A stretch of DNA of 64,000 nt from an uncultured SAR86 cluster bacterium (GTDB lineage Bacteria > Pseudomonadota > Gammaproteobacteria > Magnimaribacterales > D2472): contig CACNUA010000003.1 of the NCBI GenBank assembly GCA_902623535.1, positions 1 through 64,000 of the forward strand. The letters are read 5' to 3'. Of this stretch, positions 1 through 10,569 are shown in pieces. Both the position numbers and the translations under genes were made by a program. The notes under the pieces are model-generated. The model did no database searches. It was given only the letters and a program-made list of their open reading frames with translations, and had not been told where the DNA came from. Numbering within the stretch: position 1 is the stretch's first letter; each line of letters starts with the position of its first letter.

Positions 1-450
1 CTTAGCAATCATAAGTCTTCTTTTCAGACCTCCTGAAAGATTTCTTGCTTGTTCAGATCTCTTCTCCCAAAGACCTAGTCTTTTTAGTGTAGTTTCAGTT
101 TTTGGTTTAGCTTGTGATGCAGAAATACCATAAAATCCTGCTTGAGTAATTACAATGTCCTCTACCTTCTCAAAAGGTGAGAAATTGATTTCTTGAGCAA
201 CTACGCCTAGTTTTCTCTTTGCTTCGTTAAAGTTGTCATCTATATCTATATCAAAAATTTTTACACTTCCAGATGTCTTGGTTACAAGAGAAGAAATTAT
301 TCCAATCGTAGATGATTTTCCTGCTCCATTTGGGCCAAGCAAGGCAAAAAAATCACCCTTTTTTACCTCAAGATCTATACCATCCAATGCTTTAACACCT
401 GATGCATATTTCTTCTCTAATGAAGAAATTTTTAATGCGAGATCAGTCAT
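1..450 (-). CDS. ABC transporter ATP-binding protein, truncated by window edge (C-terminal part missing)
   Basis: Reverse-strand reading from ATG at 450 gives MTDLALKISSLEKKYASGVKALDGIDLEVKKGDFFALLGPNGAGKSS...LSGGLKRRLMIAK: Walker A and signature motif. Confidence 0.9.
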   Translation of the reverse strand, partial: MTDLALKISSLEKKYASGVKALDGIDLEVKKGDFFALLGPNGAGKSSTIGIISSLVTKTSGSVKIFDIDIDDNFNEAKRKLGVVAQEINFSPFEKVEDIVITQAGFYGISASQAKPKTETTLKRLGLWEKRSEQARNLSGGLKRRLMIAK

Positions 451-1815
451 TTATACTTCAACATCTCTTTCATAACCATCAACCAATAAAGACAAAATGA
501 TCCCAACAACTAGTCCAATCCAAGCACTATAAAAAGTTATAAAGAATGCTATAAGTAGAGCAGTAGCCATTTCAGAATCTTTTTTTGGAATTGACATTGC
601 AATGTAAGCACAAGCAAACCCTGTAAGAATAAGAGTTAATGTTAAAGCCATCACCATGAGTGGTTGCATTAAAGTTACAAAAGGTAATGTAAAGTATAAA
701 AAAGGAATACCCATCAAATAATATGATCCAATTCCATCAAATATTGAAGGCATTGCTTTGGGGCCTTGTTTCCACCTGTCTGCTACAACTACATGAACAC
801 CGGTCCATAAAGCACCCTGAGTTGGAAAAAATGGATTGATGAATATACCTAGCAGATTTCTTATTCCTACTGATAAATGAGATCTGTTTAAATCGATTGG
901 TAAAGTTTGATCAGGTCTACTTTTTTGGGCATCTTTAAGCACTTCAGTTCCCGTTACCAGATCTCCAAATAAAAGCATGTAACCAATTAAAACTAATGGA
1001 ATGGCATCGATGTACATATTTAAGTCTGGAAAACCAAGATAAAGAGGTGAGGTCTTCTCAATCAAGCTAAGAACAGCTGGGATTTTAAATCCCCATTCAA
1101 TATTAAACTGTACTTCATTTAAAAAATAAGCAACCAAACCAGCTACTACGAATCCCGGTAGCAATCCCAAAGACCCAAGCACAGAGAATACTCTTGATTT
1201 TGTTGCTAATCTTTTAAATGGATTTGAAAACGTAGTAATTACACATAAGACAATAGCAGTTGTCATTGAAATTGGCTGTGTCATATAGGAATCAAAATCT
1301 TTGAAAAAGACTTGGTAAAATGCCGCGAGTGCAGCACCTAAAATGATCCCAGCCTTCAGTCCTCTAGGAATTATGTCAACAAGCTTTTTTCCCATCCCTG
1401 TAATTCCAAGGACTAAGATTAGAATCGTAAATTCAATACACATCGCTGCAAGAAATCTAAAGCTATCAGGATTGTATTGACATACTCCATCAACACAAGG
1501 TTGTACGCCATACATTCCTGCTGTTGCTAAAGCTCCCATTACAAGTGGAACAGCCGGAGTAACCCATCCAGGTGCCATAGGTTCTCCGAATATAATTGGT
1601 CCTGCAGATATTAAAGTTCCAGCTATGAGGCTTAATGCCACAGCTTCTTCAAAAGTTAGTCCTAGCTGCATACCAAGAGGGGCAGCTGCGAAAGCTGTAG
1701 CTCCGCTAATAACCAAGCCTTGGAGGAATTCACCACTTCTAAATTTAATATGAATAAATGGAATTCTTAATGTAAATGGTCCCCATTTAACACCATTGCT
1801 GATTGAATTATTCAT
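451..1815 (-). CDS. multi-TM permease, possibly NCS2/SulP-like transporter
   Basis: 454 aa, many hydrophobic helices; family assignment by general resemblance only. Confidence 0.55.
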   Translation of the reverse strand: MNNSISNGVKWGPFTLRIPFIHIKFRSGEFLQGLVISGATAFAAAPLGMQLGLTFEEAVALSLIAGTLISAGPIIFGEPMAPGWVTPAVPLVMGALATAGMYGVQPCVDGVCQYNPDSFRFLAAMCIEFTILILVLGITGMGKKLVDIIPRGLKAGIILGAALAAFYQVFFKDFDSYMTQPISMTTAIVLCVITTFSNPFKRLATKSRVFSVLGSLGLLPGFVVAGLVAYFLNEVQFNIEWGFKIPAVLSLIEKTSPLYLGFPDLNMYIDAIPLVLIGYMLLFGDLVTGTEVLKDAQKSRPDQTLPIDLNRSHLSVGIRNLLGIFINPFFPTQGALWTGVHVVVADRWKQGPKAMPSIFDGIGSYYLMGIPFLYFTLPFVTLMQPLMVMALTLTLILTGFACAYIAMSIPKKDSEMATALLIAFFITFYSAWIGLVVGIILSLLVDGYERDVEV

Positions 1816-2987
1816 TTTGAAAGATTACTCATGCCCTCCTCCAGGCCTTTTAATGTAAGTGGAAACATTCTCTGTTCAACAAGATCACGAATTAAGCAAA
1901 CTGATGAAGTATAGTCCCAATGATCCTCTTGAATAGGATTCAACCAAGCAACATTTGAAAAATGCTCGCATAAACGTTTGACCCAAACTCCACCTGGCTC
2001 TTCATTCCAATGCTCAATGCTGCCTCCAGCATTTGTAATTTCATAGGGAGCCATAGTCGCATCTCCAACAAAAATCAACTTGTAGTCGGCTGTATATTTA
2101 TTAATGATGTCTTGAACAAAAAAACGTTCTTGAGATCTTCTTCTATTATCTTTCCAAACAGTTTCGTAAATGCAGTTATGAAAATAATAGTAATGCAAAT
2201 GCTTAAATTCTGTCTTTACTGCTGAAAATAATTCTTCACATAGCTTCACAAAAGGATCCATGGAACCGCCCACATCAAAAAAGATAAGAACTTTCACATT
2301 ATTAGATCTTTCTGGAATCATATTGATGTCAAGAATGCCGCCATTTTTTGCAGTCGATCTAATGGTGCCGTTCATATCGAGTTCAAGATCGTTGCCATGT
2401 CGAGCAAACTTTCTTAGCCTTCTCAAGGCCATTTTGATATTGCGTGTGCCTATCTCTGCTGAGTCATCTAAATTTTGATATTGCCTTTGCTCCCATACCT
2501 TTACAGCTTTCTTTTGACCGCCTTCACCGCCTACTCTAATGCCTTCAGGATTTTGACCATTATTGCCAAAAGGAGAAGTCCCATTTGTACCAATCCATTT
2601 GTTCCCACCTTCATGCCTCTCTTTTTGCTCTTCCATTCTTTTTTTAAACTCCTCAAGGAGTTTATCTAGACCGCCGAGAGATTTAATTTTTTTTAATTCT
2701 TCTGGATCAAGCTCTTTCTCAAAAGCTTTTCTAAGCCAATCCTCAGGAATCAGTGCTTGAAAAATGTCCTCTAGAGTTTCAATTCCTTTAAAGTATATTT
2801 CAAAAGCTTTATCAAACTTATCGTAGTGCTTTTCATCTTTTACAAGAATTGCTCTAGATAAATGATAAAAGTCATCCAAATTTGCGTAGGCCAATCTATT
2901 TTCTAGTGCTCCTAAAAGATCTAAAAGCTCTCTAAGAGTGCAAGGCACTCCTGAAGAACGAACCGTATTGAATAAATTAATTAGCAT
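1812..2987 (-). CDS. VWA-domain CoxE-like protein
   Basis: FFDVGGSMDPF MIDAS-like motif; adjacent to MoxR ATPase. Confidence 0.8.
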   Translation of the reverse strand: MLINLFNTVRSSGVPCTLRELLDLLGALENRLAYANLDDFYHLSRAILVKDEKHYDKFDKAFEIYFKGIETLEDIFQALIPEDWLRKAFEKELDPEELKKIKSLGGLDKLLEEFKKRMEEQKERHEGGNKWIGTNGTSPFGNNGQNPEGIRVGGEGGQKKAVKVWEQRQYQNLDDSAEIGTRNIKMALRRLRKFARHGNDLELDMNGTIRSTAKNGGILDINMIPERSNNVKVLIFFDVGGSMDPFVKLCEELFSAVKTEFKHLHYYYFHNCIYETVWKDNRRRSQERFFVQDIINKYTADYKLIFVGDATMAPYEITNAGGSIEHWNEEPGGVWVKRLCEHFSNVAWLNPIQEDHWDYTSSVCLIRDLVEQRMFPLTLKGLEEGMSNLSK

Positions 2988-3838
2988 TATTTATTTGACT
3001 GTTCTCTCCTGGTCATAAAAGCAAGCCTCTCAAGTAAATGAACATCTTGCTCATTCTTTAACAAAGCACCGTAAAGCGGTGGTATGGCTTTAGAGTTATC
3101 AGCATTTTTCAAAATTTCATCAGGAATTTCATCTGATAAAAGTAACTTCAACCAATCAATCAATTCTGACGTAGAGGGTTTCTTTTTCATCCCAGGAATT
3201 TTTCTTATGTCAAAAAAGATATCCAATGCATCTTTGACTAATTTTTTCTTTATTTTAGGATAGTGGACATCGACTATAGCCTCCATGGTAGGTCTATCTG
3301 GAAATTGAATATAGTGAAAGAAGCATCGTCTTAAAAATGCATCTGGCAGTTCCTTCTCATTATTTGATGTAATAATAATGATAGGTCTCTTTATAGCTTT
3401 AATTGTTTCTCCAGTTTCATAACAATAAAACTCCATTCTATCTAGCTCTTGTAGCAGATCATTAGGAAACTCGATATCTGCCTTATCGATCTCATCTACG
3501 AGCAAAACTACCTGTTTGTCTGATTCAAAAGCTTCCCATAACTTCCCTTTCTTAATGTAATTTTTAATATCTTTAACTCTCTCGTCACCTAATTGAGAAT
3601 CACGAAGTCTCGTAACAGCATCATATTCATACAAACCCTGAGATGCCTTGGTTGTGGACTTAATATGCCATTCAATAAGATCCATTTTTAGAGATTTTGC
3701 TACCTCGATCGCAAGTAATGTTTTGCCTGTACCAGGCTCACCCTTAATTATAAGAGGTCGCTCTAAAGTAACGGATGCATTTACAGCCATACTCAAATCA
3801 TCAGTTGAAACATAATTTTTAGTGCCTTTAAATTTCAT
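2987..3838 (-). CDS. MoxR-family AAA+ ATPase
   Basis: GEPGTGKTLLA Walker A, LLVDEIDKAD Walker B, paired with VWA protein. Confidence 0.9.
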   Translation of the reverse strand: MKFKGTKNYVSTDDLSMAVNASVTLERPLIIKGEPGTGKTLLAIEVAKSLKMDLIEWHIKSTTKASQGLYEYDAVTRLRDSQLGDERVKDIKNYIKKGKLWEAFESDKQVVLLVDEIDKADIEFPNDLLQELDRMEFYCYETGETIKAIKRPIIIITSNNEKELPDAFLRRCFFHYIQFPDRPTMEAIVDVHYPKIKKKLVKDALDIFFDIRKIPGMKKKPSTSELIDWLKLLLSDEIPDEILKNADNSKAIPPLYGALLKNEQDVHLLERLAFMTRREQSNK

Positions 3839-3852
3839 ATTTTTTTCCTTAA

Positions 3853-4698
3853 TTAATTTTTTGCCAATCTTTCATTTGATTTTAAAACTTTAGCAATTTG
3901 CTTGCTGGTTGCAACAAGATTTTCATTTAGATCCCACATTGATAAGTTTTGCTCAAAATATCCTTTATTTAAGTCTGTAGCAATCGCATCAATAAAAACT
4001 TTTTGCGTTGTGGGTAATTGCTTGATGCTTGTTGTAAGAGTGAGCGTTGGTATCCATCCTAATGGTCCGTACTTGTTTGTAACAACAGGTGGCAAAATAT
4101 CTGCTAAATAAGATAATGCAAATTGGTCCGGTAGATCACCCTCAAGCTCTACAAAACCTGAGCATCTTGCATCATAACCTTCTCCATGAGAATCCCTTAA
4201 CCACCAAACATGATCAGGATGAACCAATAAGCTTAATTGTTTTACAAATTCTGGAGTAAATCCTTTTTGCAACGAATCGTAATTCATTGGCACATACGAA
4301 TCGTGATTTGATTCATGAAAAATTCCTGGTAACGGTGTATGAAGATCTGAGTAGCCCGATAATTTGTCTAGGTCTGTGCAAATCCCTGTCATTTTACAAG
4401 TAATCTTATCTCCCTGAATAAGTTCAACATCTCCCACAGATGTTCCCTTGCTTATTCTTATAGGTGTTACCTTAATGTCCACAGGCTCATGGTCAGTTCT
4501 ATCAAGATACAAAACATTTGAATTTATTGAGCAGCTGTGTGGAAGAACGCTTACCAAAGCTTTATGCATAATGGCTGCAAGATATCCACCGTTCGGAGTA
4601 GCGCCAACTGAATATTTTTTATCAGGCGTAAATTTAAACAAATTATCCGACTTTTGTTCAATAGATATTGCTTTCTGAAATTGCAGAAAATGATTCAT
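3853..4698 (-). CDS. thioesterase-family (hotdog fold) protein
   Basis: GATPNGGYLAAIMHKAL and overall acyl-CoA thioesterase-like architecture. Confidence 0.65.
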   Translation of the reverse strand: MNHFLQFQKAISIEQKSDNLFKFTPDKKYSVGATPNGGYLAAIMHKALVSVLPHSCSINSNVLYLDRTDHEPVDIKVTPIRISKGTSVGDVELIQGDKITCKMTGICTDLDKLSGYSDLHTPLPGIFHESNHDSYVPMNYDSLQKGFTPEFVKQLSLLVHPDHVWWLRDSHGEGYDARCSGFVELEGDLPDQFALSYLADILPPVVTNKYGPLGWIPTLTLTTSIKQLPTTQKVFIDAIATDLNKGYFEQNLSMWDLNENLVATSKQIAKVLKSNERLAKN

Positions 4699-4743
4699 AA
4701 TAAATATTTAAAAGACTGTTATTGTAAAGGATACTTTATTCAA

Positions 4744-5535
4744 ATGCCTGAATTCTTTGATATAGCCTGTAATTTAACGCATGAATCTATTTTGCCAAAT
4801 ATTGATGATGTAATTAGTGAAGCCAATTTGGTTAATGTTAATAAACTCGGATTAATCTCAGCTGAATTAGAAGACTTTAGTAAGATAGCCTCTCTTGTAA
4901 AAAGATACCCTAATGATCTTGCCCCAACCTATGGTGTGCATCCTCATCATGCAAGTCAGCTTAATGGGGTCACAAAAAATGGGTTTATTCAGCTTGTAAG
5001 TAAATACAATCCAAATGTAATTGGCGAGATTGGATTAGATTATTTTAGAAATATTTCAACACTTGAGGAACAGATACATGCTTTTGAAATCCAACTCCAA
5101 GCCTCAATTGATTTAGAGCTGCCGGTATTCCTTCACCAAAGGGACTCGCATGATGATTTTTTAAAAATACTTCGTAACTACAATTCAGAGCTTTCAAGTC
5201 TTGTGGTCCATTGCTTTACAGGCACACAAAGAGAGTTGGATGAATACTTGGAACTTGGTTCATATATTGGACTGACTGGATGGATTTGCGATGAAAGAAG
5301 AAATCAAGAATTAAGAGCTTCTATAAAAAATATTCCTCTTGAAAAATTGATGATAGAAACTGATGCACCATACCTAATTCCAAGAAATCTCAAACCGAGA
5401 CCCAGTAAAAATATTAATTTGCCAAAGTACTTGCCTCATATTGCAGCAGAGATTTCATCTCTTACTAATTACAGTATCGATGAGATAGCGACACAAACAT
5501 ACAACAATGCAATAAAATTTTTTAACTTAACTTAG
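4744..5535 (+). CDS. tatD: TatD-family metal-dependent hydrolase/DNase
   Basis: FFDIACNLT, GVHPHH, GEIGLDY, VVHCFTG, ETDAPYL motifs; in-frame ATG at 4744 preferred over 4654. Confidence 0.88.
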   Translation: MPEFFDIACNLTHESILPNIDDVISEANLVNVNKLGLISAELEDFSKIASLVKRYPNDLAPTYGVHPHHASQLNGVTKNGFIQLVSKYNPNVIGEIGLDYFRNISTLEEQIHAFEIQLQASIDLELPVFLHQRDSHDDFLKILRNYNSELSSLVVHCFTGTQRELDEYLELGSYIGLTGWICDERRNQELRASIKNIPLEKLMIETDAPYLIPRNLKPRPSKNINLPKYLPHIAAEISSLTNYSIDEIATQTYNNAIKFFNLT

Positions 5536-6628
5536 ATCCATCAAGTTTAAATTTTTTTGATATGACGGCATTGTCCTGTCCACATTTTGGAGGTCCGTGC
5601 TTGACAGATTCTTTCGTAAGGGAAAATCTTGGTGCTGGTGCAGGCTGAAAGTGTCCATCCAATTCAATAAAAGTATTTCTATATTTGAGATGATGGTGTT
5701 GGGGAGCTTCTGCGATGCTTAGAACTGGAGCAACACAAGCATCGGTTCCTTCAAAAATCTTTGCCCACTCATCGCGAGTCTTTGTTTTAAAACGATCTTT
5801 GATTACCTCCTTGTACTCTAACCACTTACTCTGGTCCATTTGATTACCAAAATAATCTTTATCTAATTCAAGCTTATCGATGAGTATTTCATAAAACTGT
5901 GGTTCGATTGACCCAACGGACATATGCTTGCCGTCTTTACATTCAAAAGTATCATAAAAATGAGCTCCACCATCAAGCAAATTAGACTCTTTGCTTTGTT
6001 TCCAAAAACCTGAAGCGTCAAAAGAGTAAAACATTGTCATTAAAAGTGAGGCGCCATCAACCATTGCAGCATCAACAACTTGACCCCTACCACCATTTTT
6101 AACATTTAATATGCCAGCAAGGATACCCAATGCAAGAAACATGCCTCCTCCGCCATAGTCACCAATTAAATTTAATGGCGGTGGTGGGTTTTCACCTTTG
6201 CGACCTATAGAGTCTAGTGCTCCTGTTAGGGCTATATAATTTAAATCATGCCCAGCTGAATTTGCTAAAGGGCCCGTTTGTCCCCAACCAGTCATTCTTC
6301 CATAGACAATATTTGGATTTATTTCTAAGACTTCTTCTGGTCCAAGGCCTAATCTTTCCATTACGCCCGGACGAAATCCTTCAAATAATGCATCTGCTTG
6401 GGATAATAATTTCTTTATTTCATCAATAGCATCAGGTTTCTTTAAGTCTGCGGTTATTGAATATTTTGAACGGCTTTGAAAGTCTAATTCATTACCTTTA
6501 CCTAGAGATGAGGCCCTATCTATTTTTATCACTTCGGCACCCAAATCAGCTAATACCATCCCGCAAAAAGGTCCTGGACCAATTCCTGAAAATTCTATGA
6601 TAGTTGTCCCTTTAAGTGGTCCGCTCAT
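5522..6628 (-). CDS. alpha-methylacyl-CoA racemase / CaiB-BaiF CoA-transferase family
   Basis: GHDLNYIALTGAL catalytic Asp motif; GPGPFCGMVLADLGAEVIKID N-terminus. Confidence 0.88.
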   Translation of the reverse strand: MSGPLKGTTIIEFSGIGPGPFCGMVLADLGAEVIKIDRASSLGKGNELDFQSRSKYSITADLKKPDAIDEIKKLLSQADALFEGFRPGVMERLGLGPEEVLEINPNIVYGRMTGWGQTGPLANSAGHDLNYIALTGALDSIGRKGENPPPPLNLIGDYGGGGMFLALGILAGILNVKNGGRGQVVDAAMVDGASLLMTMFYSFDASGFWKQSKESNLLDGGAHFYDTFECKDGKHMSVGSIEPQFYEILIDKLELDKDYFGNQMDQSKWLEYKEVIKDRFKTKTRDEWAKIFEGTDACVAPVLSIAEAPQHHHLKYRNTFIELDGHFQPAPAPRFSLTKESVKHGPPKCGQDNAVISKKFKLDGSKLS

Positions 6629-6637
6629 TTATCTGCC

Positions 6638-9079
6638 TTATGAATCAAATGCTTTAAAGGATTGTAGCAAAAGTGGTAATAATATTAATGTTGCCACTAA
6701 TGAGGTAAAAATTGCTAATGATGTAAAAGTTCCAAATAAAACCGTTGGAGAAAAATTTGAAAAGCTGAAAATCAGGAATCCAATAGAAATTGTCAGTGCT
6801 GTATACAAGATAGCTCTTCCAATAGTGGTATGCGATTTGAGAATTGCATCACTCGACGCTACTCCATTGGAAATTTCAACCTTATATCTATATAAGTAAT
6901 GGATTGTATTATCCACTGCCATCCCAACACTGATCGCAGCGACAGTGATGGTCATAATATCCAATGGAATTGATAGAATTCCAAGTAACCCAAGAACGCT
7001 TGACGCAGTTAAGATGTTAGGGATCAGTCCAATAACTGCAACTTTGATTGATCTAAATATTACCAAAAACATAATCAATATCACCCCAAAAACAATACCC
7101 AAAGATTTTATTTGAGAATCAAATAATGACTGCAGCATGTTGTTGTAAAGAACTGCAAGGCCGGTAATTCTAAATTGATCCTCTGCTAATCCAAATTTCT
7201 CCTGGAGATCACTTGAAACATTATTAATCAGTTGGTTCCTATTGAGGGTATTTGAAGTTTCATAAACGCGTGTTGAGATCCTAACCTGTGAATCGTCTTC
7301 ATTTATGTACGAATATAAAAGAGACTCCTTGAGATCTTCAGGCAAAACAGATCTTAATAATGCTAACTCAAGATCATTGAGATCTTTGCCATTATTGATA
7401 AGTCGTGCCATTTTTATTCCACTTGCAACACTTAACACTTTTCCTATTTCTGGAGTGCTATCCAAATAATCATGAATGCCTTCAAGTCGCTTTAAAGTAA
7501 AAGAGTTCCACCAGTATCCGGATGCTTCACTTGCATCATCTTCAAAAAGATCATCATCAAACAAATCATCATCCAGACCGATATCCTCTATTGATTCCTT
7601 TGGAGCATCTATAACAATATCTAAAGTTGCCGTCCCTCCGAGTTCTTTATCAAGCAAGTACATTCCTTGATAAATTTCAGTATCATCAGAAAAATAATCG
7701 ATGAATCTATTCTCAACTTTTAGAAGTGAAAACCCATACACTAATCCGCACATCAAAATGATAGATACCAAAAAAATTCGATTCTTTGCATAATGACTAA
7801 ATTTAACTAATGAAACTGGAACAGATTGAATCCAATGAGGCTCATTTGCTTTCCTGTTGATTAAAATCTTCATCATCATTGGTAAAAACGTGAAGGTTAG
7901 TAAAAACGCAAAAATCATGCCAACCGCCATCATTTTCCCAAACTCTATTACTGGTTTAATTTCTCCAAAAATTAATGAGATAAAAGCTACTGCAGTGGTA
8001 AATGCAGCAAAAAAACATGGAAACAACATTTGTTTACATGCCTCTGCTATAGCATCATCCACAGAATTCATCTCACGCCTAACATCATTAAATCTCACTA
8101 AAACGTGAACAGTTAACGAGATAGTAAGAATTAATAAAAGAGCAATAAAGTTGGATGAGACAACACTAATTTTCCAACCTGCCAAACCCAAAAAAGATGC
8201 GGTAAAAATGGTGGCTATTACAGCATTAGAAAGCGGTAGGAATACATAGCTTATTTTCCCAAAAAATGTGAACAGCAAAAGACCAAACACAATTGCAACT
8301 GCTATTCCAAAGACCCTAAGATCAGATTCTATAAATGACATCATATCAACTGCAATCATTGACGCTCCACCTAGGAAAATTGTCCCCTCAGACCTAAATT
8401 TATTTAAAACTGATCTTACGTTTTCGATTAATTGCTTTTGTTTTATAGACTCAAGATCATTGATCTCAGAAATAGCTAAATTTATTTTATCTATCTCATC
8501 TTGAACTTTAGGTGTTTGAACTTTATCCAGTAATTCATATCTTTTATTTATTAAGGGCCTGTATTCTAGATTTTCTTCTAAAACTATTTGTAAAGCAGTA
8601 GTTTTTCCATCAGGGCTTATTATTAGTTCTGAGTAGATGGGATTATCAAGAATTTCTTCTTTAGCCAGCTGAATATCTACCACAGGATCTTCAAGTGTCT
8701 TTAAGTTGTCTGCTATTTCACTAAGCTCTACTCTTGGTTGAAAGAAAATAGGTGCATCCAATAAAGAGAGAACTGAAGAAATGCCCTCTAAATCTGATAA
8801 TTGTGATTCTAAATTTTTTATAACTGATAATGTTTGTGGCTCAAATAAATTATTCTTTGGAGTAAACGTTGCAATTAAAAAATCTGAGTTACCAAATGTA
8901 TTACCAACCTCTCTGTAAGTTTTAAATGCTTCGTCCCCTTGAATAACCAATGCTTCTGAGGATGCATCAAGCTTAAAATTCTGCAGTCCAGGTAACAGAA
9001 GAACTAATCCAATCAGAAGCATCAGCAATCCCAAAACTGGTCTTTGAAGCATTTGTTTAAAAATCATTTTTTTGCACAC
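6638..9079 (-). CDS. RND/MMPL-superfamily exporter
   Basis: 813 aa, two blocks of TM helices and large periplasmic loops, VGMAVDNTIHYLYRY. Confidence 0.85.
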   Translation of the reverse strand: MCKKMIFKQMLQRPVLGLLMLLIGLVLLLPGLQNFKLDASSEALVIQGDEAFKTYREVGNTFGNSDFLIATFTPKNNLFEPQTLSVIKNLESQLSDLEGISSVLSLLDAPIFFQPRVELSEIADNLKTLEDPVVDIQLAKEEILDNPIYSELIISPDGKTTALQIVLEENLEYRPLINKRYELLDKVQTPKVQDEIDKINLAISEINDLESIKQKQLIENVRSVLNKFRSEGTIFLGGASMIAVDMMSFIESDLRVFGIAVAIVFGLLLFTFFGKISYVFLPLSNAVIATIFTASFLGLAGWKISVVSSNFIALLLILTISLTVHVLVRFNDVRREMNSVDDAIAEACKQMLFPCFFAAFTTAVAFISLIFGEIKPVIEFGKMMAVGMIFAFLLTFTFLPMMMKILINRKANEPHWIQSVPVSLVKFSHYAKNRIFLVSIILMCGLVYGFSLLKVENRFIDYFSDDTEIYQGMYLLDKELGGTATLDIVIDAPKESIEDIGLDDDLFDDDLFEDDASEASGYWWNSFTLKRLEGIHDYLDSTPEIGKVLSVASGIKMARLINNGKDLNDLELALLRSVLPEDLKESLLYSYINEDDSQVRISTRVYETSNTLNRNQLINNVSSDLQEKFGLAEDQFRITGLAVLYNNMLQSLFDSQIKSLGIVFGVILIMFLVIFRSIKVAVIGLIPNILTASSVLGLLGILSIPLDIMTITVAAISVGMAVDNTIHYLYRYKVEISNGVASSDAILKSHTTIGRAILYTALTISIGFLIFSFSNFSPTVLFGTFTSLAIFTSLVATLILLPLLLQSFKAFDS

Positions 9080-9363
9080 TCTGGTGATTCAGGCTCAGAA
9101 TCTAATTTTGAAAGTTCATCATGTGTGTAACAATGAAGTGCAAGCGCATGAAATTTCTGCATTAAATCTCCAAGATGAGAAAAAACCATTTTATGCCTTA
9201 AAACTCTTGGTGTATTAACAAATGAATCATCTGCGATGATTAACTTGAAGTGAGTTTCTGAATTTTCTGGAACCGAGTGCATATGACTTTCATTTTGAAG
9301 CTTGAAAACAGCATTGGGAAATTTTTCAAAAACTTTATTTCTTATTTCTGTTTCGAGATTCAT
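9064..9363 (-). CDS. BolA-family protein
   Basis: SETHFKLIIADDSFVNTPRVLRHKMVFSHL...HALALH BolA signature. Confidence 0.85.
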   Translation of the reverse strand: MNLETEIRNKVFEKFPNAVFKLQNESHMHSVPENSETHFKLIIADDSFVNTPRVLRHKMVFSHLGDLMQKFHALALHCYTHDELSKLDSEPESPECAKK

Positions 9364-9805
9364 AACTTTCTAGCTTTAAAAGTTTGTGTTTATTTTTAAT
9401 TCCAAAAGCATATTTACCAATATTTCCATTAGATTTTAATACTCTGTGACATGGAATTATAAGCGGAATTGGATTTAATCTACATGCTGAACCAACTGCT
9501 CTGACAGCATTTGGATTGTTAATGGATGCTGCTATTTCCTGATAAGAACATGTTTCACCATATTTTATATTAGTAAGGGATTTCCAAATTTTTTTTTGAA
9601 ATTCAGTCCCTTCTAATTTGCTAAAATTGATAGGAAGTTCTTTGACTGAAATCATACCTTTAAATAGCTGGTTAAAGGTTTCTTGAAGATTTTGATCAAA
9701 AAATAAGTTTACAGTTGAACTTACCAGCTCCAGTCTTGTGAGGTTTCTGTCTTTGAAGTGAGCTAAAAAATTACCAATTGGTGTTTTAATAAAAGATGAT
9801 TTCAT
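9335..9805 (-). CDS. ogt: methylated-DNA--protein-cysteine methyltransferase
   Basis: PCHRV active site, GSACRLNP. Confidence 0.92.
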   Translation of the reverse strand: MKSSFIKTPIGNFLAHFKDRNLTRLELVSSTVNLFFDQNLQETFNQLFKGMISVKELPINFSKLEGTEFQKKIWKSLTNIKYGETCSYQEIAASINNPNAVRAVGSACRLNPIPLIIPCHRVLKSNGNIGKYAFGIKNKHKLLKLESYESRNRNKK

Positions 9806-9813
9806 GAAAAGAA

Positions 9814-10569
9814 TTAGTTGTAATCCTTAATGCCTTTTGATTTTGATCGATCATAAATCTTTTGATCATAGGCTTCTCTAAAAGAGGTACTTGAAAAAGG
9901 TCTTGAGTGATGAGTGGTTTGAACTTTATTTCGTTTATTAAATAAAAACGTGTATATGAGTCCACTCATGAATCCGGCAACATGAGCCATGTAGGCAACA
10001 CCATCGGACATAGAGGATCCTAATGAGAAAAACTGACCAATAATCCATATTGCCAGAACTATGCCTGCGGGGACATTAATAATTTGGATAAAAATAAAAA
10101 TCCAAACGAAAACTCTTACATTTGCACTTGGATATAAAATCAGATATGCGCCTAGTATTCCGGCAACTGAACCACTTGCACCTATCAAAGGTATTAGACT
10201 ATCAGGATCTATAATTCCTTGAGCTAGAGAAGCTATAACGCCACAGACTAAGTAAAAGATAAGAAACTTAATCGATCCAAGTTCAGCTTCAATATTATCT
10301 CCAAAAATCCATAAATAGAGCATATTTGAGAATAAATGAAAAAATCCTCCATGAATAAATAAGGATGTGTATAGATTTGAATAAAGCAGACTCGAGTCTG
10401 AAAAAAATTCTCTGGAAATAAATCCATTTTCTCTAAAAAATGTTTCTAGTTCGCTACTGCTAAGACTAGACTGGAATAAAAATACCAATACATTTAAGCC
10501 TATAATTGTATAAGTCGCCCAAGGCGTTTTCTTTATTGGATTATCATCAAAAAGAGGTAAGAAAAACAT
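9814..10569 (-). CDS. rhomboid-family intramembrane serine protease
   Basis: GASGSVAGILGAY and HVAGFMSG motifs, multiple TMs. Confidence 0.92.
   Translation of the reverse strand: MFFLPLFDDNPIKKTPWATYTIIGLNVLVFLFQSSLSSSELETFFRENGFISREFFSDSSLLYSNLYTSLFIHGGFFHLFSNMLYLWIFGDNIEAELGSIKFLIFYLVCGVIASLAQGIIDPDSLIPLIGASGSVAGILGAYLILYPSANVRVFVWIFIFIQIINVPAGIVLAIWIIGQFFSLGSSMSDGVAYMAHVAGFMSGLIYTFLFNKRNKVQTTHHSRPFSSTSFREAYDQKIYDRSKSKGIKDYN

Noticed and set aside
233-475. 80-aa + strand ORF near left edge
   Set aside because: Antisense to the truncated ABC ATPase, whose Walker A motif is clear on the - strand.
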